Shown: positions 49,091-57,850 of the stretch, piece after piece
Position numbering within the stretch: the first letter of the stretch is position 1
How the letters are laid out: each line of letters opens with the position of its first letter
From: Sphingomonas sp. HMP9
Lineage (GTDB): Bacteria > Pseudomonadota > Alphaproteobacteria > Sphingomonadales > Sphingomonadaceae
Assembly (NCBI RefSeq): GCF_013374115.1
Contig: NZ_AP022673.1
Span: 2,876,001 to 2,940,000 of the forward strand
Length of the DNA: 64,000 nt
Direction of reading: 5' to 3'
The notes under the pieces: generated by a model
What the model was told of the DNA's origin: nothing
The model's input: the letters and a program-made list of their open reading frames with translations, nothing else
Databases searched by the model: none
Translations under genes and position numbers: made by a program

Positions 49091-50227
49091 ATGAAGATCG
49101 CCGTCCTGAAAGAGCAAGCGGACGGCGAGCGGCGGGTTTCCGCGACGCCGGAAACGGTGAAGAAGTTCATTGCGCTGGGGGCTGCGCTCGCGGTCGAGGC
49201 GGGGGCGGGGGATACCGCCTCGATCGCCGATGCCGCCTATTCGGAGGCCGGCGCGTCGGTAGGCGACCGTGCGGCAACGCTGGCGGGGGCGGATATCGTG
49301 CTTGGCGTGCAGGGGCCTGATCCTGCTGCTCTTGCCGGTGTCGCGCCGGGAGCGTGGATCGTCGCCAGCCTCAACCCCTTCGGTGCCGGTCCCGATGGTG
49401 GGCGTGCGCGGGTCGAGGCCTATGCCGCGGCAGGCTACGAAGCGCTGGCGATGGAATTCATGCCGCGCATCACGCGCGCGCAGTCGATGGACATCCTGTC
49501 GTCGCAGTCGAACCTGTCGGGCTACAAGGCGGTGCTCGACGCGGCCGCCGAATATAGTCGCGCCTTCCCGATGATGATGACCGCGGCGGGCACGATCAGT
49601 GCGGCCAAGACGTTCGTGATGGGCGTCGGCGTCGCCGGGCTCCAGGCGATCGCGACCGCGCGGCGGCTGGGCGCGCAGGTGTCGGCGACCGACGTGCGCG
49701 CCGCGACCCGCGAGCAGATCCAGTCGCTCGGCGCCAAGCCCATCTTCGTGGAGAATGTCGCGGGGATCGAAGGCGAGGGGACGGGCGGCTATGCCGGCGA
49801 GATGTCGCCCGAATACCAGGCGGCGCAGGCCGAGCTCGTGTCGGGACACATCGCCAAGCAGGACATCGTCATCACGACGGCACTGATCCCCGGGCGTGCT
49901 GCGCCGCGCCTGATCTCGGCAGCACAGGTGGCGAGCATGAAGCCGGGCTCGGTGATCATCGATCTCGCGGTCGAACAAGGCGGCAATGTCGAGGGTTCGG
50001 TCGCGGGCGAGGTGGTCGTCGTGAACGGCGTGAAGATCGTCGGCCACCGCAACGTGCCCTCGCGGCTCGCGGCGGACGCCAGCGCCTTGTTCTCGCGCAA
50101 CCTGTTCAACTTCCTCAACGCCTTCTGGGACAAGGACGCGGGCCGCCCCGTGCTCGACGCCGAGATCGGCGACACGATCCGCCTGACCCAAGGCGGCAAA
50201 ATCGTGAACGCGCGGCTGTCGTCGTGA
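49091..50227 (+). CDS. pntAA: NAD(P) transhydrogenase subunit alpha part 1 (PntAA)
   Basis: This 378-aa soluble NAD(H)-binding domain I begins MKIAVLKEQADGERRVSATPETV. It has the alanine dehydrogenase/transhydrogenase pattern GYKAVLDAAAEYSRAFPMMMTAAGT, the Rossmann loop VMGVGVAGLQAIATARRLGAQV, and the mobile-loop region EGTGGYAGEMSPEYQAAQAEL. It works with PntAB and PntB as a proton-driven NADPH-generating pump. Its stop is directly followed by a repeat and a DUF559 gene that separate it from pntAB. Confidence 0.95.
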   Translation: MKIAVLKEQADGERRVSATPETVKKFIALGAALAVEAGAGDTASIADAAYSEAGASVGDRAATLAGADIVLGVQGPDPAALAGVAPGAWIVASLNPFGAGPDGGRARVEAYAAAGYEALAMEFMPRITRAQSMDILSSQSNLSGYKAVLDAAAEYSRAFPMMMTAAGTISAAKTFVMGVGVAGLQAIATARRLGAQVSATDVRAATREQIQSLGAKPIFVENVAGIEGEGTGGYAGEMSPEYQAAQAELVSGHIAKQDIVITTALIPGRAAPRLISAAQVASMKPGSVIIDLAVEQGGNVEGSVAGEVVVVNGVKIVGHRNVPSRLAADASALFSRNLFNFLNAFWDKDAGRPVLDAEIGDTIRLTQGGKIVNARLSS

Positions 50228-50228
50228 T

Positions 50229-50280
50229 ATTCCTCCCCGGCACGGGGAGGGGGACCGGCGCAGCCGGTGGAGGGGGCGTC
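50229..50280. repeat. Left arm of the inverted repeat bracketing the DUF559 gene
   Basis: CCCGGCACGGGGAGGGGGACC, then GGCGCAGCCGGTGGAGGGGGCG. The reverse complement, with small differences, recurs at 50616-50668 after the nuclease core. The arm starts 2 bp after the pntAA stop. Confidence 0.88.
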
Positions 50281-50286
50281 CCGCAT

Positions 50287-50676
50287 ATGCTACGCCCTGA
50301 AGTATTGCTGGCCCGCCGACTACGCCGCGAGATGAGCCTTCCAGAGGTTCTGCTTTGGGAGCATCTGCGAGGACAGAAGACCGGCTTCAAATTCCGCCAT
50401 CAGCATCCCATCGGCCCCTATGTGTGTGACGTCTACTCCGCCGCTTCCAAGCTGGCGGTAGAGGTCGATGGCGAATTCCACGGCCGCGGCGATCGCCCCC
50501 AGCGCGACACCGATCGCGACCAATTTTTCGAGCAGAATGGCCACCGGGTGCTGCGCGTGGCCGCTAGCGACGTGCTGAGGGATATCGAAGCCGTGGTGAC
50601 GATGATCGTATCGTCTGCGGCCCGCCCCCTCCACCAGCCTGCGGCCGGTCCCCCTCCCCGTACCGGTGAGGACTGA
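50287..50676 (+). CDS. DUF559 endonuclease-like protein within a repeat pair
   Basis: This protein of about 129 aa belongs to DUF559, a PD-(D/E)XK-like group related to Vsr repair nucleases. Family features are LLWEHLRGQKTGFKFRHQHPIGPYVCDVY, the acidic strand LAVEVDGEFHG and DQFFEQNGHRVLRVAASDVLRDI. A GTG at 50224 overlapping the pntAA stop is an alternative start. The last ~17 codons (SAARPLHQPAAGPPPRT) are encoded by the right-hand repeat arm. It interrupts the pntAA-pntAB order seen in relatives. Its substrate and any link to the repeats are unknown. Confidence 0.85.
   Translation: MLRPEVLLARRLRREMSLPEVLLWEHLRGQKTGFKFRHQHPIGPYVCDVYSAASKLAVEVDGEFHGRGDRPQRDTDRDQFFEQNGHRVLRVAASDVLRDIEAVVTMIVSSAARPLHQPAAGPPPRTGED
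50616..50668. repeat. Right arm of the inverted repeat bracketing the DUF559 gene
   Basis: CGCCCCCTCCACCAGCCTGCGGCC and GGTCCCCCTCCCCGTACCGG are the inverted counterpart of 50229-50280. It encodes the C-terminus of the DUF559 protein. Confidence 0.88.
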
Positions 50677-50717
50677 TGTACGGTATCGTTGCTTCTAGCG
50701 CGTTTGTGGAGCGGACC

Positions 50718-50933
50718 ATGAAACCTGAGGATTATGAAGTCGTGATCCGGCCGCTCCCGGTGGCCGATGGTGGTAGGTATCTTGCGACCGCCCCCGCGCT
50801 GCCGGGATGCAAATCCGATGGCGACACGCCGCAGGACGCGCTCGCGAACGCCTATGATGCGATCGCCTGCTGGATCGAAGCCGCCGAAGAACTGGGACGC
50901 GCCGTCCCTGCCGCAACGCGCGCCGCAGCGTGA
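50718..50933 (+). CDS. HicB-like antitoxin-family protein without HicA
   Basis: This 71-aa protein has the partial RNase-H-like HicB fold: YEVVIRPLPVADGGRYLATAPALPGCKSDGDTPQDALANAYDAIACWIEAAEELG. No HTH or ribbon-helix-helix follows, and no HicA toxin gene is next to it. GTGGAGC precedes the ATG at 50718. It lies between the DUF559 gene and pntAB, 19 bp before the latter, so it is transcribed with pnt. An orphan regulator or a remnant of a toxin-antitoxin pair are both possible. Confidence 0.8.
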   Translation: MKPEDYEVVIRPLPVADGGRYLATAPALPGCKSDGDTPQDALANAYDAIACWIEAAEELGRAVPAATRAAA

Positions 50934-50952
50934 GAAAATCGGGAACCGAATA

Positions 50953-51282
50953 ATGGACTTTATCGCGATCCTGTCGATCTTCGTGCTGGCGTGTTTCGTC
51001 GGGTATTTCGTCGTCTGGGCGGTCACGCCCGCGTTGCACACACCGCTGATGGCGGTGACCAATGCGATCTCGAGCGTCATCATAGTCGGCGCGCTGATCG
51101 CCGCGGCCGCCCCGACGGTTCTGGGGGCGATCGGTGCCGGTTCGGGCGTCGCCAAGGCGCTCGGGCTGGTCGCGGTGGTGCTGGCGAGCGTCAACATCTT
51201 CGGTGGCTTTGCGGTCACCGCGCGGATGCTGGCGATGTACAAGAAGAAGGAACGGCCGGTCGCGCCCGCTTCGAGCAAGTGA
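50953..51282 (+). CDS. pntAB: NAD(P) transhydrogenase subunit alpha part 2 (PntAB)
   Basis: This 109-aa membrane subunit has four helices: FIAILSIFVLACFVGYFVVWAV, TPLMAVTNAISSVIIVGALIAAA, GVAKALGLVAVVLASVNIFGGFAVTARML. TPALHTPLMAVTNAISS is the PntAB signature. Start at 50953 (AATAATGG). It forms the proton channel together with PntB, 27 bp downstream. Confidence 0.94.
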   Translation: MDFIAILSIFVLACFVGYFVVWAVTPALHTPLMAVTNAISSVIIVGALIAAAAPTVLGAIGAGSGVAKALGLVAVVLASVNIFGGFAVTARMLAMYKKKERPVAPASSK

Positions 51283-51309
51283 GCGGTACGCCAGGCGAGG
51301 GGACGCGAT

Positions 51310-52797
51310 ATGCATGAACTGACGGTTAGCCCTTGGGCTTCGCTCGCCTATCTCGTCGCGGGGGTGTGTTTCATCCTCGCGCTGCGCGGGTTGTCGAGCC
51401 CGGCATCGAGCCAGCGCGGCAACCGCTTCGGTATCATCGGCATGACGATCGCGGTCGTGACGACTCTGGTGACGCATGTCCCGTTGCGCTCGATGGCGGT
51501 GCCGCTGGGGAACCCGCACGATCTGATGATCGACTGGGTCACGGTCGTGGAAATCCTCGCGGCGATCGGCATCGGCGCGGGGATAGGTCTCGTCACCGCC
51601 CGCCGGATTGCGATGACCGCGATGCCGCAGCTCGTCGCCGCGTTCCACAGCCTCGTCGGGCTCGCCGCGGTGCTGGTCGGCGTCGCCGCCTATCTCAACC
51701 CGCAGACATTCGGCATATCCGACCTCGTCATCCCAATGATCGGCCAGCCCTTCGCGGTGATCCACCCGGTAAGCCGGATCGAGCTTGGGCTCGGCGTCGC
51801 AATCGGTGCGATCACCTTCTCGGGCTCAGTGATCGCGTTCCTGAAATTGAACGGCAATATGGGCGGCAGGCCAATCATGCTGCCGGGGCGCCACCTCATC
51901 AACATCGCGCTGCTCGCCGGCATCCTCGGGCTGATCGCTTATTTCGTCACCGACCAGTCGGCGTGGATCTTCTGGACGATTACGCTGCTGAGCTTCGTCA
52001 TCGGCTTCCTGCTGATCGTCCCGATCGGCGGGGCGGACATGCCGGTCGTGGTGAGCATGCTCAATTCCTATTCGGGCTGGGCGGCTGCCGCGATGGGGTT
52101 CACGCTGCACAACAGCGCGATGATTATCACCGGCGCACTGGTCGGCAGCTCGGGCGCGATCCTGAGCTACATCATGTGCCGCGCGATGAATCGCAGCTTC
52201 ATCAGCGTGATCGCCGGCGGGTTCGGCGCGGTTGCGGATACCAGCGGCAGCGGCACGGCGATCGATCGCCCATGGAAGCGCGGCTCGGCGGAGGATGCCG
52301 CGTTCCTGATGAGCCAGGCCGAGCAGGTCATCATCGTCCCCGGCTACGGCATGGCGGTGGCGCAGGCGCAGCACGTCCTGCGCGAGATGGGCGACAAGCT
52401 GAAGGCCGAGGGCGTCCGCGTGAAATACGCGATCCACCCGGTCGCAGGGCGCATGCCAGGGCACATGAACGTCCTGCTCGCGGAGGCGAACGTGCCGTAT
52501 GACGACGTGTTCGAGCTGGAGGACATCAACAGCGAGTTCGCGCAGACCGATGTCGCCTTCGTGATCGGCGCGAACGACGTGACCAACCCCGCCGCCAAGA
52601 CCGACAAGACCTCGCCGATCTACGGAATGCCCGTGCTCGACGTCGAAAAGGCCAAGACCGTGTTGTTCATCAAGCGCTCGATGGGCGGCGTCGGCTATGC
52701 CGGGGTCGATAACGACCTGTTCTACCGTGACAATACGATGATGCTGCTGGCGGATGCGAAGAAGATGGTCGAGGATATCGTCAAGGCGCTGGATTAA
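51310..52797 (+). CDS. pntB: NAD(P) transhydrogenase subunit beta (PntB)
   Basis: This 495-aa protein has an N-terminal half of about eight to nine helices and a C-terminal NADP(H)-binding domain III. The latter contains VIIVPGYGMAVAQAQHVLREM, YAIHPVAGRMPGHMNVLLAEANVPYD, DVAFVIGANDVTNPAA and VLFIKRSMGGVGYAGVDNDLFY, all diagnostic. It completes the transhydrogenase complex that uses the proton gradient to reduce NADP+. Confidence 0.96.
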   Translation: MHELTVSPWASLAYLVAGVCFILALRGLSSPASSQRGNRFGIIGMTIAVVTTLVTHVPLRSMAVPLGNPHDLMIDWVTVVEILAAIGIGAGIGLVTARRIAMTAMPQLVAAFHSLVGLAAVLVGVAAYLNPQTFGISDLVIPMIGQPFAVIHPVSRIELGLGVAIGAITFSGSVIAFLKLNGNMGGRPIMLPGRHLINIALLAGILGLIAYFVTDQSAWIFWTITLLSFVIGFLLIVPIGGADMPVVVSMLNSYSGWAAAAMGFTLHNSAMIITGALVGSSGAILSYIMCRAMNRSFISVIAGGFGAVADTSGSGTAIDRPWKRGSAEDAAFLMSQAEQVIIVPGYGMAVAQAQHVLREMGDKLKAEGVRVKYAIHPVAGRMPGHMNVLLAEANVPYDDVFELEDINSEFAQTDVAFVIGANDVTNPAAKTDKTSPIYGMPVLDVEKAKTVLFIKRSMGGVGYAGVDNDLFYRDNTMMLLADAKKMVEDIVKALD

Positions 52798-52898
52798 CCC
52801 CTACGCGTAAGGTTCCCGGTTCCAACGAAACTCGATCCAGTTCGGGTGTAACTCCGCGCGTGGCGCAGGTTAGTCTCCGCATCACAGCGGAGAGTTTG

Positions 52899-53840
52899 AT
52901 GACCCGACCGGACGGCCTGCCTGATGCGGCGAATTACGACACGGGGATCGACGTGGTCCTCATCGCCGCGCCGGACGCGTCGGACCGGCTTACCGTTGCC
53001 CTCGCCGCGCTACATAGCCGCATCCTCGCCCGCCTCGATTGGCAGGCAACATCAAGCGATCACGCGGCACCACAAGTGATCGTCGTCGAGGCCGCCGGAA
53101 TCGATCCCGCGTTGCTCGCCGAACGCCTGCCCGAAATCGTCGATCTGGCGGCGGCGTTGCAGGCCGGGCTGGTGGTCGCGCTGAGCGTCGAAGAGATCGA
53201 CGTCGTCGCTGCGGCGACGCTGGGCGGCAGCACCCGGTTGCTGGTCGATCCCACGATCGGCGATTGCGTCGCGGCGATCGTGGTCGCCGCCGAAGCTTCG
53301 CGCATCCCGGCGGGCGTGTTCGATGTCCACCGCGAGACCGACGGCACCCGGCTCGAGCGACTGAACACCGAGGTCGCGCGGATCGCCGAAGCGCTCGCGC
53401 GACTGACGCGCGCGGAGATCGAAGGCGATGCACCCGCCCCGCCCATCGTCGGTGATCGCACCAACCGCTACGGTGCGCCACCTGCCCTGGCTGAGCCGAG
53501 TGCGGCGGATGTCCGTCGGGCGATCCGCGCGCGGCGATTGCGCGACCAGTTCTTCGGCGCGACGCTGTTCGAGGATCCGGGCTGGGACATGCTGCTCGAT
53601 CTCTACGCGGCCGAACTGGAGCGAGGCCGTGTCTCGGTGTCGAGCCTGTGTATCGCCGCCGCGGTCGCGCCGACGACTGCACTGCGCTGGATCGCGCGGA
53701 TGACCGACACCGGATTGTTCGAACGCCACCCCGATGCGCACGACCGGCGGCGCGCATTTATGGTACTCTCCGACCGCGCGAGCGAGGCGATGCGCGGGTA
53801 CATCGCGGCCACCAGCGGCGCCGACCTGCGGATTCCGTAA
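52899..53840 (+). CDS. Winged-HTH (MarR-like) regulator with an N-terminal receiver-like region
   Basis: This protein of about 313 aa starts at 52899 after CGGAGAG. The N-terminal half (VVLIAAPDASDRLTVALAALHS, PQVIVVEAAGIDP, STRLLVDPTIG) alternates strands and helices like a degenerate flavodoxin or receiver fold, without a clear phospho-acceptor. The C-terminal ~90 residues form a winged helix: LLDLYAAELERGRVSVSSLCIAAAVAPTTALRWIARMTDTGLFERHPDAHDRRRAFMVLS. Such proteins are typical of sphingomonads. Target unknown; the tRNA-Val gene follows. Confidence 0.8.
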   Translation: MTRPDGLPDAANYDTGIDVVLIAAPDASDRLTVALAALHSRILARLDWQATSSDHAAPQVIVVEAAGIDPALLAERLPEIVDLAAALQAGLVVALSVEEIDVVAAATLGGSTRLLVDPTIGDCVAAIVVAAEASRIPAGVFDVHRETDGTRLERLNTEVARIAEALARLTRAEIEGDAPAPPIVGDRTNRYGAPPALAEPSAADVRRAIRARRLRDQFFGATLFEDPGWDMLLDLYAAELERGRVSVSSLCIAAAVAPTTALRWIARMTDTGLFERHPDAHDRRRAFMVLSDRASEAMRGYIAATSGADLRIP

Positions 53841-53904
53841 TGGCCCGTGCCCTTTTAGCTTGCCCCGCGCGCCGGGCTTTGGCATCGGACGTCCACCCAG
53901 GAGG

Positions 53905-53980
53905 GGGCGATTAGCTCAGTTGGTAGAGCGTCTCGTTTACACCGAGAATGTCGGCGGTTCGAGCCCGTCATCGCCCACCA
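53905..53980 (+). tRNA. tRNA-Val (TAC)
   Basis: This is a 76-nt cloverleaf with encoded CCA. Acceptor GGGCGAT/ATCGCCC, D-arm GCTC/GAGC, anticodon stem TCTCG/CGAGA with loop TTTACAC (anticodon TAC), T-arm GGCGG-TTCGAGC-CCGTC with one G-T pair. Confidence 0.95.
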
Positions 53981-54533
53981 AAATCTGCAGTAAAATCAAG
54001 ACCTGGGCCACTGTGGCGGGTCGGCTCCGGTCTGAAAAATCTGCCGATCGACAGCAAACGGACTGACGATCGGAATGAGTCGCGTAGATTGCGACCTGGA
54101 TTTTGTGCCGAGACGTTGCGAAATCGCTAACCCTGTCTCGATATTTGGATCGCCGCCGGACCGCCTGAAGCGCGGTGACCGCCGTCAGCGAGATAGCGAG
54201 GATCGTAGTTGGCGTAGACGGCAGTCATGCGTTCCAAATCGACCGGTCGATGCCCGCCCCTTCCAAACCACGCCTCGGCGGGTGCGTCTGGGCGGTATCC
54301 TTACTCCTCCCGCGCAGCAGCCGGAGGCAGCACCGATCGATCTGACATCTGATGATATGAAATATGACAATGCGGCGGGGTATCTTTCAAGCCAGTGGCT
54401 CATGCGGTGGCGGTAGAAGCGAGGAAATGGACGTCATTTTTGACGCGACCCGCAGATCGTCATCGCAGCATTGCGGCGTTGCGACGACAGGACGCTTGCG
54501 TATTTGGCAATGTTTCCCTAACCGCAGCGCTGT
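53981..54533. other. Gene-free stretch between tRNA-Val and tRNA-Pro
   Basis: About 550 bp show no supported gene. Base composition is mixed and AT-richer than the chromosome average. No repeat family from elsewhere in the window occurs here. It could hold a small RNA or decayed DNA at an insertion hotspot; I see no direct evidence of either. Confidence 0.5.
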
Positions 54534-54611
<78 letters not shown>

Positions 54612-54747
54612 CAGCCGCTAAGTGATCGATTTCTCGTCGCCGACAGCGTGATCGCGAATGGTTGTTTTCATGACTTTGCCCGTCTCGGCAATGGGTTGGT
54701 GAGGGTCCCCCGGTTTCTCATTCGAACTGAGGGTGAGTGTCCGGCGT

Positions 54748-55268
54748 TCATTCGGCCGCCTTGGCGGCTGCGGCAGCATTACATTCGACCGGCGTCATCC
54801 AATAACGCGATGTGTGGGGACATCTCTCGTTAAAGTCCTGTCGCCAGACCTCGATATTGGCTCGGGCGTCGGTCATGGACAGGAACCAGTGTGCGTTCAG
54901 GCATTCGTCGCGGAGGCGATCGTTGAACGAATCCATGAGGCATTGTCGGTAGGCTTGATCTGCCATCAGCTTCCTCACCGCAGCGTAGCGCTCTGCGGAC
55001 CGGGTCAGTTTTTCCACAGCAGATGCTTCAGCGCCGATACCTCCAGCATTGACTCCGCCAGCAGCTTTTTAAGCCGTTAGTTCTCATCTTCCAGCGTTCG
55101 CAGCCGTGCCGCGTCGGACACCGTCAGCCCGCCGTACTTCGACTTCAAGTTGTAAAAGGTCGCATCGCTGATCCCGTGCTTACGGCACAGATCAGCCGTT
55201 CCCATTCCAGCCTCATGCTTGCCCAGCACCCCAATGATCTGATCATCGGTAAATCGGCTTCGCCGCAT
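54748..55268 (-). pseudogene. IS3-family transposase remnant (orfA + deleted orfB)
   Basis: On the minus strand 55268-55077 encodes MRRSRFTDDQIIGVLGKHEAG... ending at a TAA inside LRTLEDEN, after which the frame continues as RLKKLLAESMLEVSALKHLL, i.e. orfA with a nonsense codon. A second frame (55017-54748) begins with a short stretch and jumps to SFNDRLRDECLNAHWFLSMTDARANIEVWRQDFN, the C-terminal part of IS3 orfB. The catalytic DDE core between them is deleted. The element cannot move by itself. Terminal repeats could not be identified. Confidence 0.85.
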
Positions 55269-55588
55269 CGCTCGTCTCCATCTGACGAGCTAACTTGCCA
55301 ATAGCATGAATTCTGGGGAGCAGGTCAGGAGCTGGACAGAACCGCTATTTGGGCCAAGTCAATATGGTGCATCTTTCACTGTTACAGCGTTCAGCAGGCT
55401 AATGGCGGGCGTTCCCATGTCGCGCGCATCGGCGCTAGTGACGCAGGCGATCTGGCGAACTGTTCGACATGGTGTGCCTCGACTGACCGTTTCGGCTTGG
55501 CACCATTATCCAGTACCACCAGCGGGCAAGTGACAGCGTGGAAAAAATCGGCCATGCGGTCATGGGCGATCAGAAGGGCGACGGGACT

Positions 55589-56365
55589 ATGTTTGGCAAG
55601 ACGGCGCGGGCACGGTTGAAGAATGTTTTACCGCGTAAGGTAGTCGATCAGCTTGTCTTGCTTGAAGCGAGCGCACAGCTGTTGCGCGACATCCGGGGAC
55701 GTCATCCTCGAGATTGCCCGATCTGTAGCTATCATGGCCTGTTCTGGGCTAAGGGCCGGCAGCCCATGGTATTCGATGGCGAATGCCCCAGGTGCCGTTC
55801 AGTCGGTCGACATCGTCAGCATCACCTGTTGATGGAACGGCACCCTGATTGGCTCAATGGATCTGTGGTCCTCCACTTTGCGCCGGAACCCTGCTTCGAC
55901 CGGCGTTACGCCGACCGGTTGAAGGCAACCGGTGGCAGCTATCTACGCGCCGACTATGAACCCACCAAAGGTGAGACGCAGGTCGATCTACAGGCCATTC
56001 AATTTCCCGACGGTTCGTTCGACACCGTAATCTGCCACAATGTGTTGGAGCACGTGCCGGACGATCGTAAGGCAATGCGCGAGATCGCTCGGGTGCTCCG
56101 ACCCAACGGGCGTGCGCTCCTGTCGGTGCCGATGTTCGAGGCTTGGGAACACACCTATGAGGATCCGTCGATTACGACGGAAGAGGGAAGGGATCTGTAC
56201 TTCAACCAAGACGACCATCTGCGTCTATACGGGCGGGACTTCCGTGATCGGCTCAAGGAAGCCGGCCTTGATCACACCAGCTATGTGGCGACCGAGCCAG
56301 AGGTTAGCCGCTACGGGCTCGAGCGTGGTGAGACCATTTTTATTGCTACACGGCAGCAGGGGTGA
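55589..56365 (+). CDS. Class I SAM-dependent methyltransferase with zinc-ribbon-like cysteines
   Basis: This protein of about 258 aa has a Cys pair near the N-terminus (CPICSYHG...ECPRCRSVGRHRQHH) and a methyltransferase-11 fold: VVLHFAPEPCFDRRYADRL, YLRADYEPTK, IQFPDGSFDTVICHNVLEHVPDDRKAMREIARVLRPNGRALLSVPM. Homologues modify sugars or lipids of surface polymers. A GTG at 55538 is an alternative start. The stretch 55269-55588 before it shows no other gene. It heads the glycan gene set after the IS remnant. Confidence 0.8.
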   Translation: MFGKTARARLKNVLPRKVVDQLVLLEASAQLLRDIRGRHPRDCPICSYHGLFWAKGRQPMVFDGECPRCRSVGRHRQHHLLMERHPDWLNGSVVLHFAPEPCFDRRYADRLKATGGSYLRADYEPTKGETQVDLQAIQFPDGSFDTVICHNVLEHVPDDRKAMREIARVLRPNGRALLSVPMFEAWEHTYEDPSITTEEGRDLYFNQDDHLRLYGRDFRDRLKEAGLDHTSYVATEPEVSRYGLERGETIFIATRQQG

Positions 56366-56447
56366 CCGTCCTCGCCCGTGAGTGACCTGTAGAGGGCCGC
56401 GGATTGTCAGCAAGATGTGTAAGACGCCGGCTCGATAAGGACGATGC

Positions 56448-57737
56448 GTGAATCGAGCGGAGCTTTGTCACACGTCCTACGTAATGCGGTTTCGGCGCTA
56501 TGCCATGGCCGCCGCAGGGCCCGTCGCTGTGGCTGGCGCCAACTTCCTGGTGTCTTTCAGCATGCTGCGTCTTGAGGCTCCAGGCACGTTCGGTACCTTC
56601 ACTTTCCTGTTCGCTGCGGCCATGTTCACCGTCTCTCTGTCAGGCGCGCTTTTCGGTGCGCCGATGCAGGCGCTTCAAACCGCTGATCAGTCGAGCCGAT
56701 CGGCGATCGTGGCGACGGTGGTACCCACCGCCACGGTGACGGCGTTTGTCGCCTGTCCGGTGTTTGTACTGGTCGGCCTGGCGCTCGGCCTTGAACCGTT
56801 TGCCGCGATTTTTTATGGCGCTTTCGGCATGCTGACCATCCTGCGTTCGGTGGGACGTGCGTGGTGCTATGTTGCCGAACAGCCTTGGCGAGTCACGATA
56901 TCTGACGTGAGCTACGCGGTCGTTACTCTGGGTATCCTGGCAGTCAATGTCGGCTGGGTGCATGTCGCATCCGAGCGGGCTGTCTACCCGGCTCTCGCGT
57001 TCGGCATGGCCGCTGCAGTTGCAAGTCTTGGTCTCGGTTTCGTCACGTTGTTATGTTCCCCCCGCCGCGTGGCGCTACGCCGTTATGCCGCGACCTGGCA
57101 GGCGCAATCGCGGTGGTCGCTGCTTTCGGTCACGGCAACAGAGGCGGTCGCAAACGCGCACATTTACCTGCTGACCACCCTTGTGGGGGCCGTTGCGGTC
57201 GCACCAATCGCAGCCAGTGCGCTGCTAGTGCGCCCGATTAACGTCATCCAGAATGCTCTGATCGAGTACGAACGACCGCAAATGGCCCGCTTCCTGGAGA
57301 CCGGTGCGATGTGGGAGGTGGATCGCTCGATCGTACTGTTCCGCGTTGTCCTCTTGCTGGTATGGACCGTCACGATCATATTCTCAGGGGCGATTGTTCT
57401 GTTTCGTCCAGATCTCGTGTTTCCCGGCAGCTACGATCTTGCCACCGTGCGCTTGGGGGCGACGCTGTGGGCCGCAGTATCCCTGATCATCGTGATACAG
57501 GTACCAAATAACGTACTGTTGCAAGCCGGTGGGGATTTCCGTGAGCTTGCGCAGGCCAGTTTGTGGGCCAGTGTTGTCAGCGTTCCCGCTGTCTTGCTGG
57601 TGATCGCAATTGCTCAGCCCGTCTGGACCGTCGCTGCGATCTTACCCGGTTGGCTCGTCAGTACGATCGTCGTGCACCATGGCGTGCGGGACTTTCGTCG
57701 GCGCATCCACAGCCGTACCGCTGAGGGGACGTCGTGA
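56448..57737 (+). CDS. Polysaccharide flippase-like membrane protein (Wzx/MATE type)
   Basis: This 429-aa protein starts with GTG after TAAGGACGATGC. About twelve hydrophobic helices are evident, with the first AAAGPVAVAGANFLVSFSMLRL and the last ILPGWLVSTIVV. Small polar hinges such as RSVGRAWCYVAEQPWR and RPINVIQNALIEYERPQMARF are typical of Wzx-like lipid-linked sugar flippases. It would export an undecaprenyl-linked repeat unit. Assignment rests on topology and gene context more than on motifs. Confidence 0.75.
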   Translation: MNRAELCHTSYVMRFRRYAMAAAGPVAVAGANFLVSFSMLRLEAPGTFGTFTFLFAAAMFTVSLSGALFGAPMQALQTADQSSRSAIVATVVPTATVTAFVACPVFVLVGLALGLEPFAAIFYGAFGMLTILRSVGRAWCYVAEQPWRVTISDVSYAVVTLGILAVNVGWVHVASERAVYPALAFGMAAAVASLGLGFVTLLCSPRRVALRRYAATWQAQSRWSLLSVTATEAVANAHIYLLTTLVGAVAVAPIAASALLVRPINVIQNALIEYERPQMARFLETGAMWEVDRSIVLFRVVLLLVWTVTIIFSGAIVLFRPDLVFPGSYDLATVRLGATLWAAVSLIIVIQVPNNVLLQAGGDFRELAQASLWASVVSVPAVLLVIAIAQPVWTVAAILPGWLVSTIVVHHGVRDFRRRIHSRTAEGTS

Positions 57738-57850
57738 AGTCGACTTGCTCCCCGTCCCGTTCCTTGCAAGCGTATAGGTGACAATGTCTAACTCCACCCC
57801 CGCGCCCGCTTTTGATGTACGGACCGAGTGCCCGGTATGCCACGATCGCG

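Noticed and set aside
50287..50676. RAYT (REP-associated tyrosine transposase) for the flanked gene
   Set aside because: The protein lacks the HuH motif and catalytic Tyr; the sequence fits DUF559 instead.
53981..54533. Small ORFs between tRNA-Val and tRNA-Pro
   Set aside because: No ribosome binding sites, no domain-like sequence and no recognisable composition bias.
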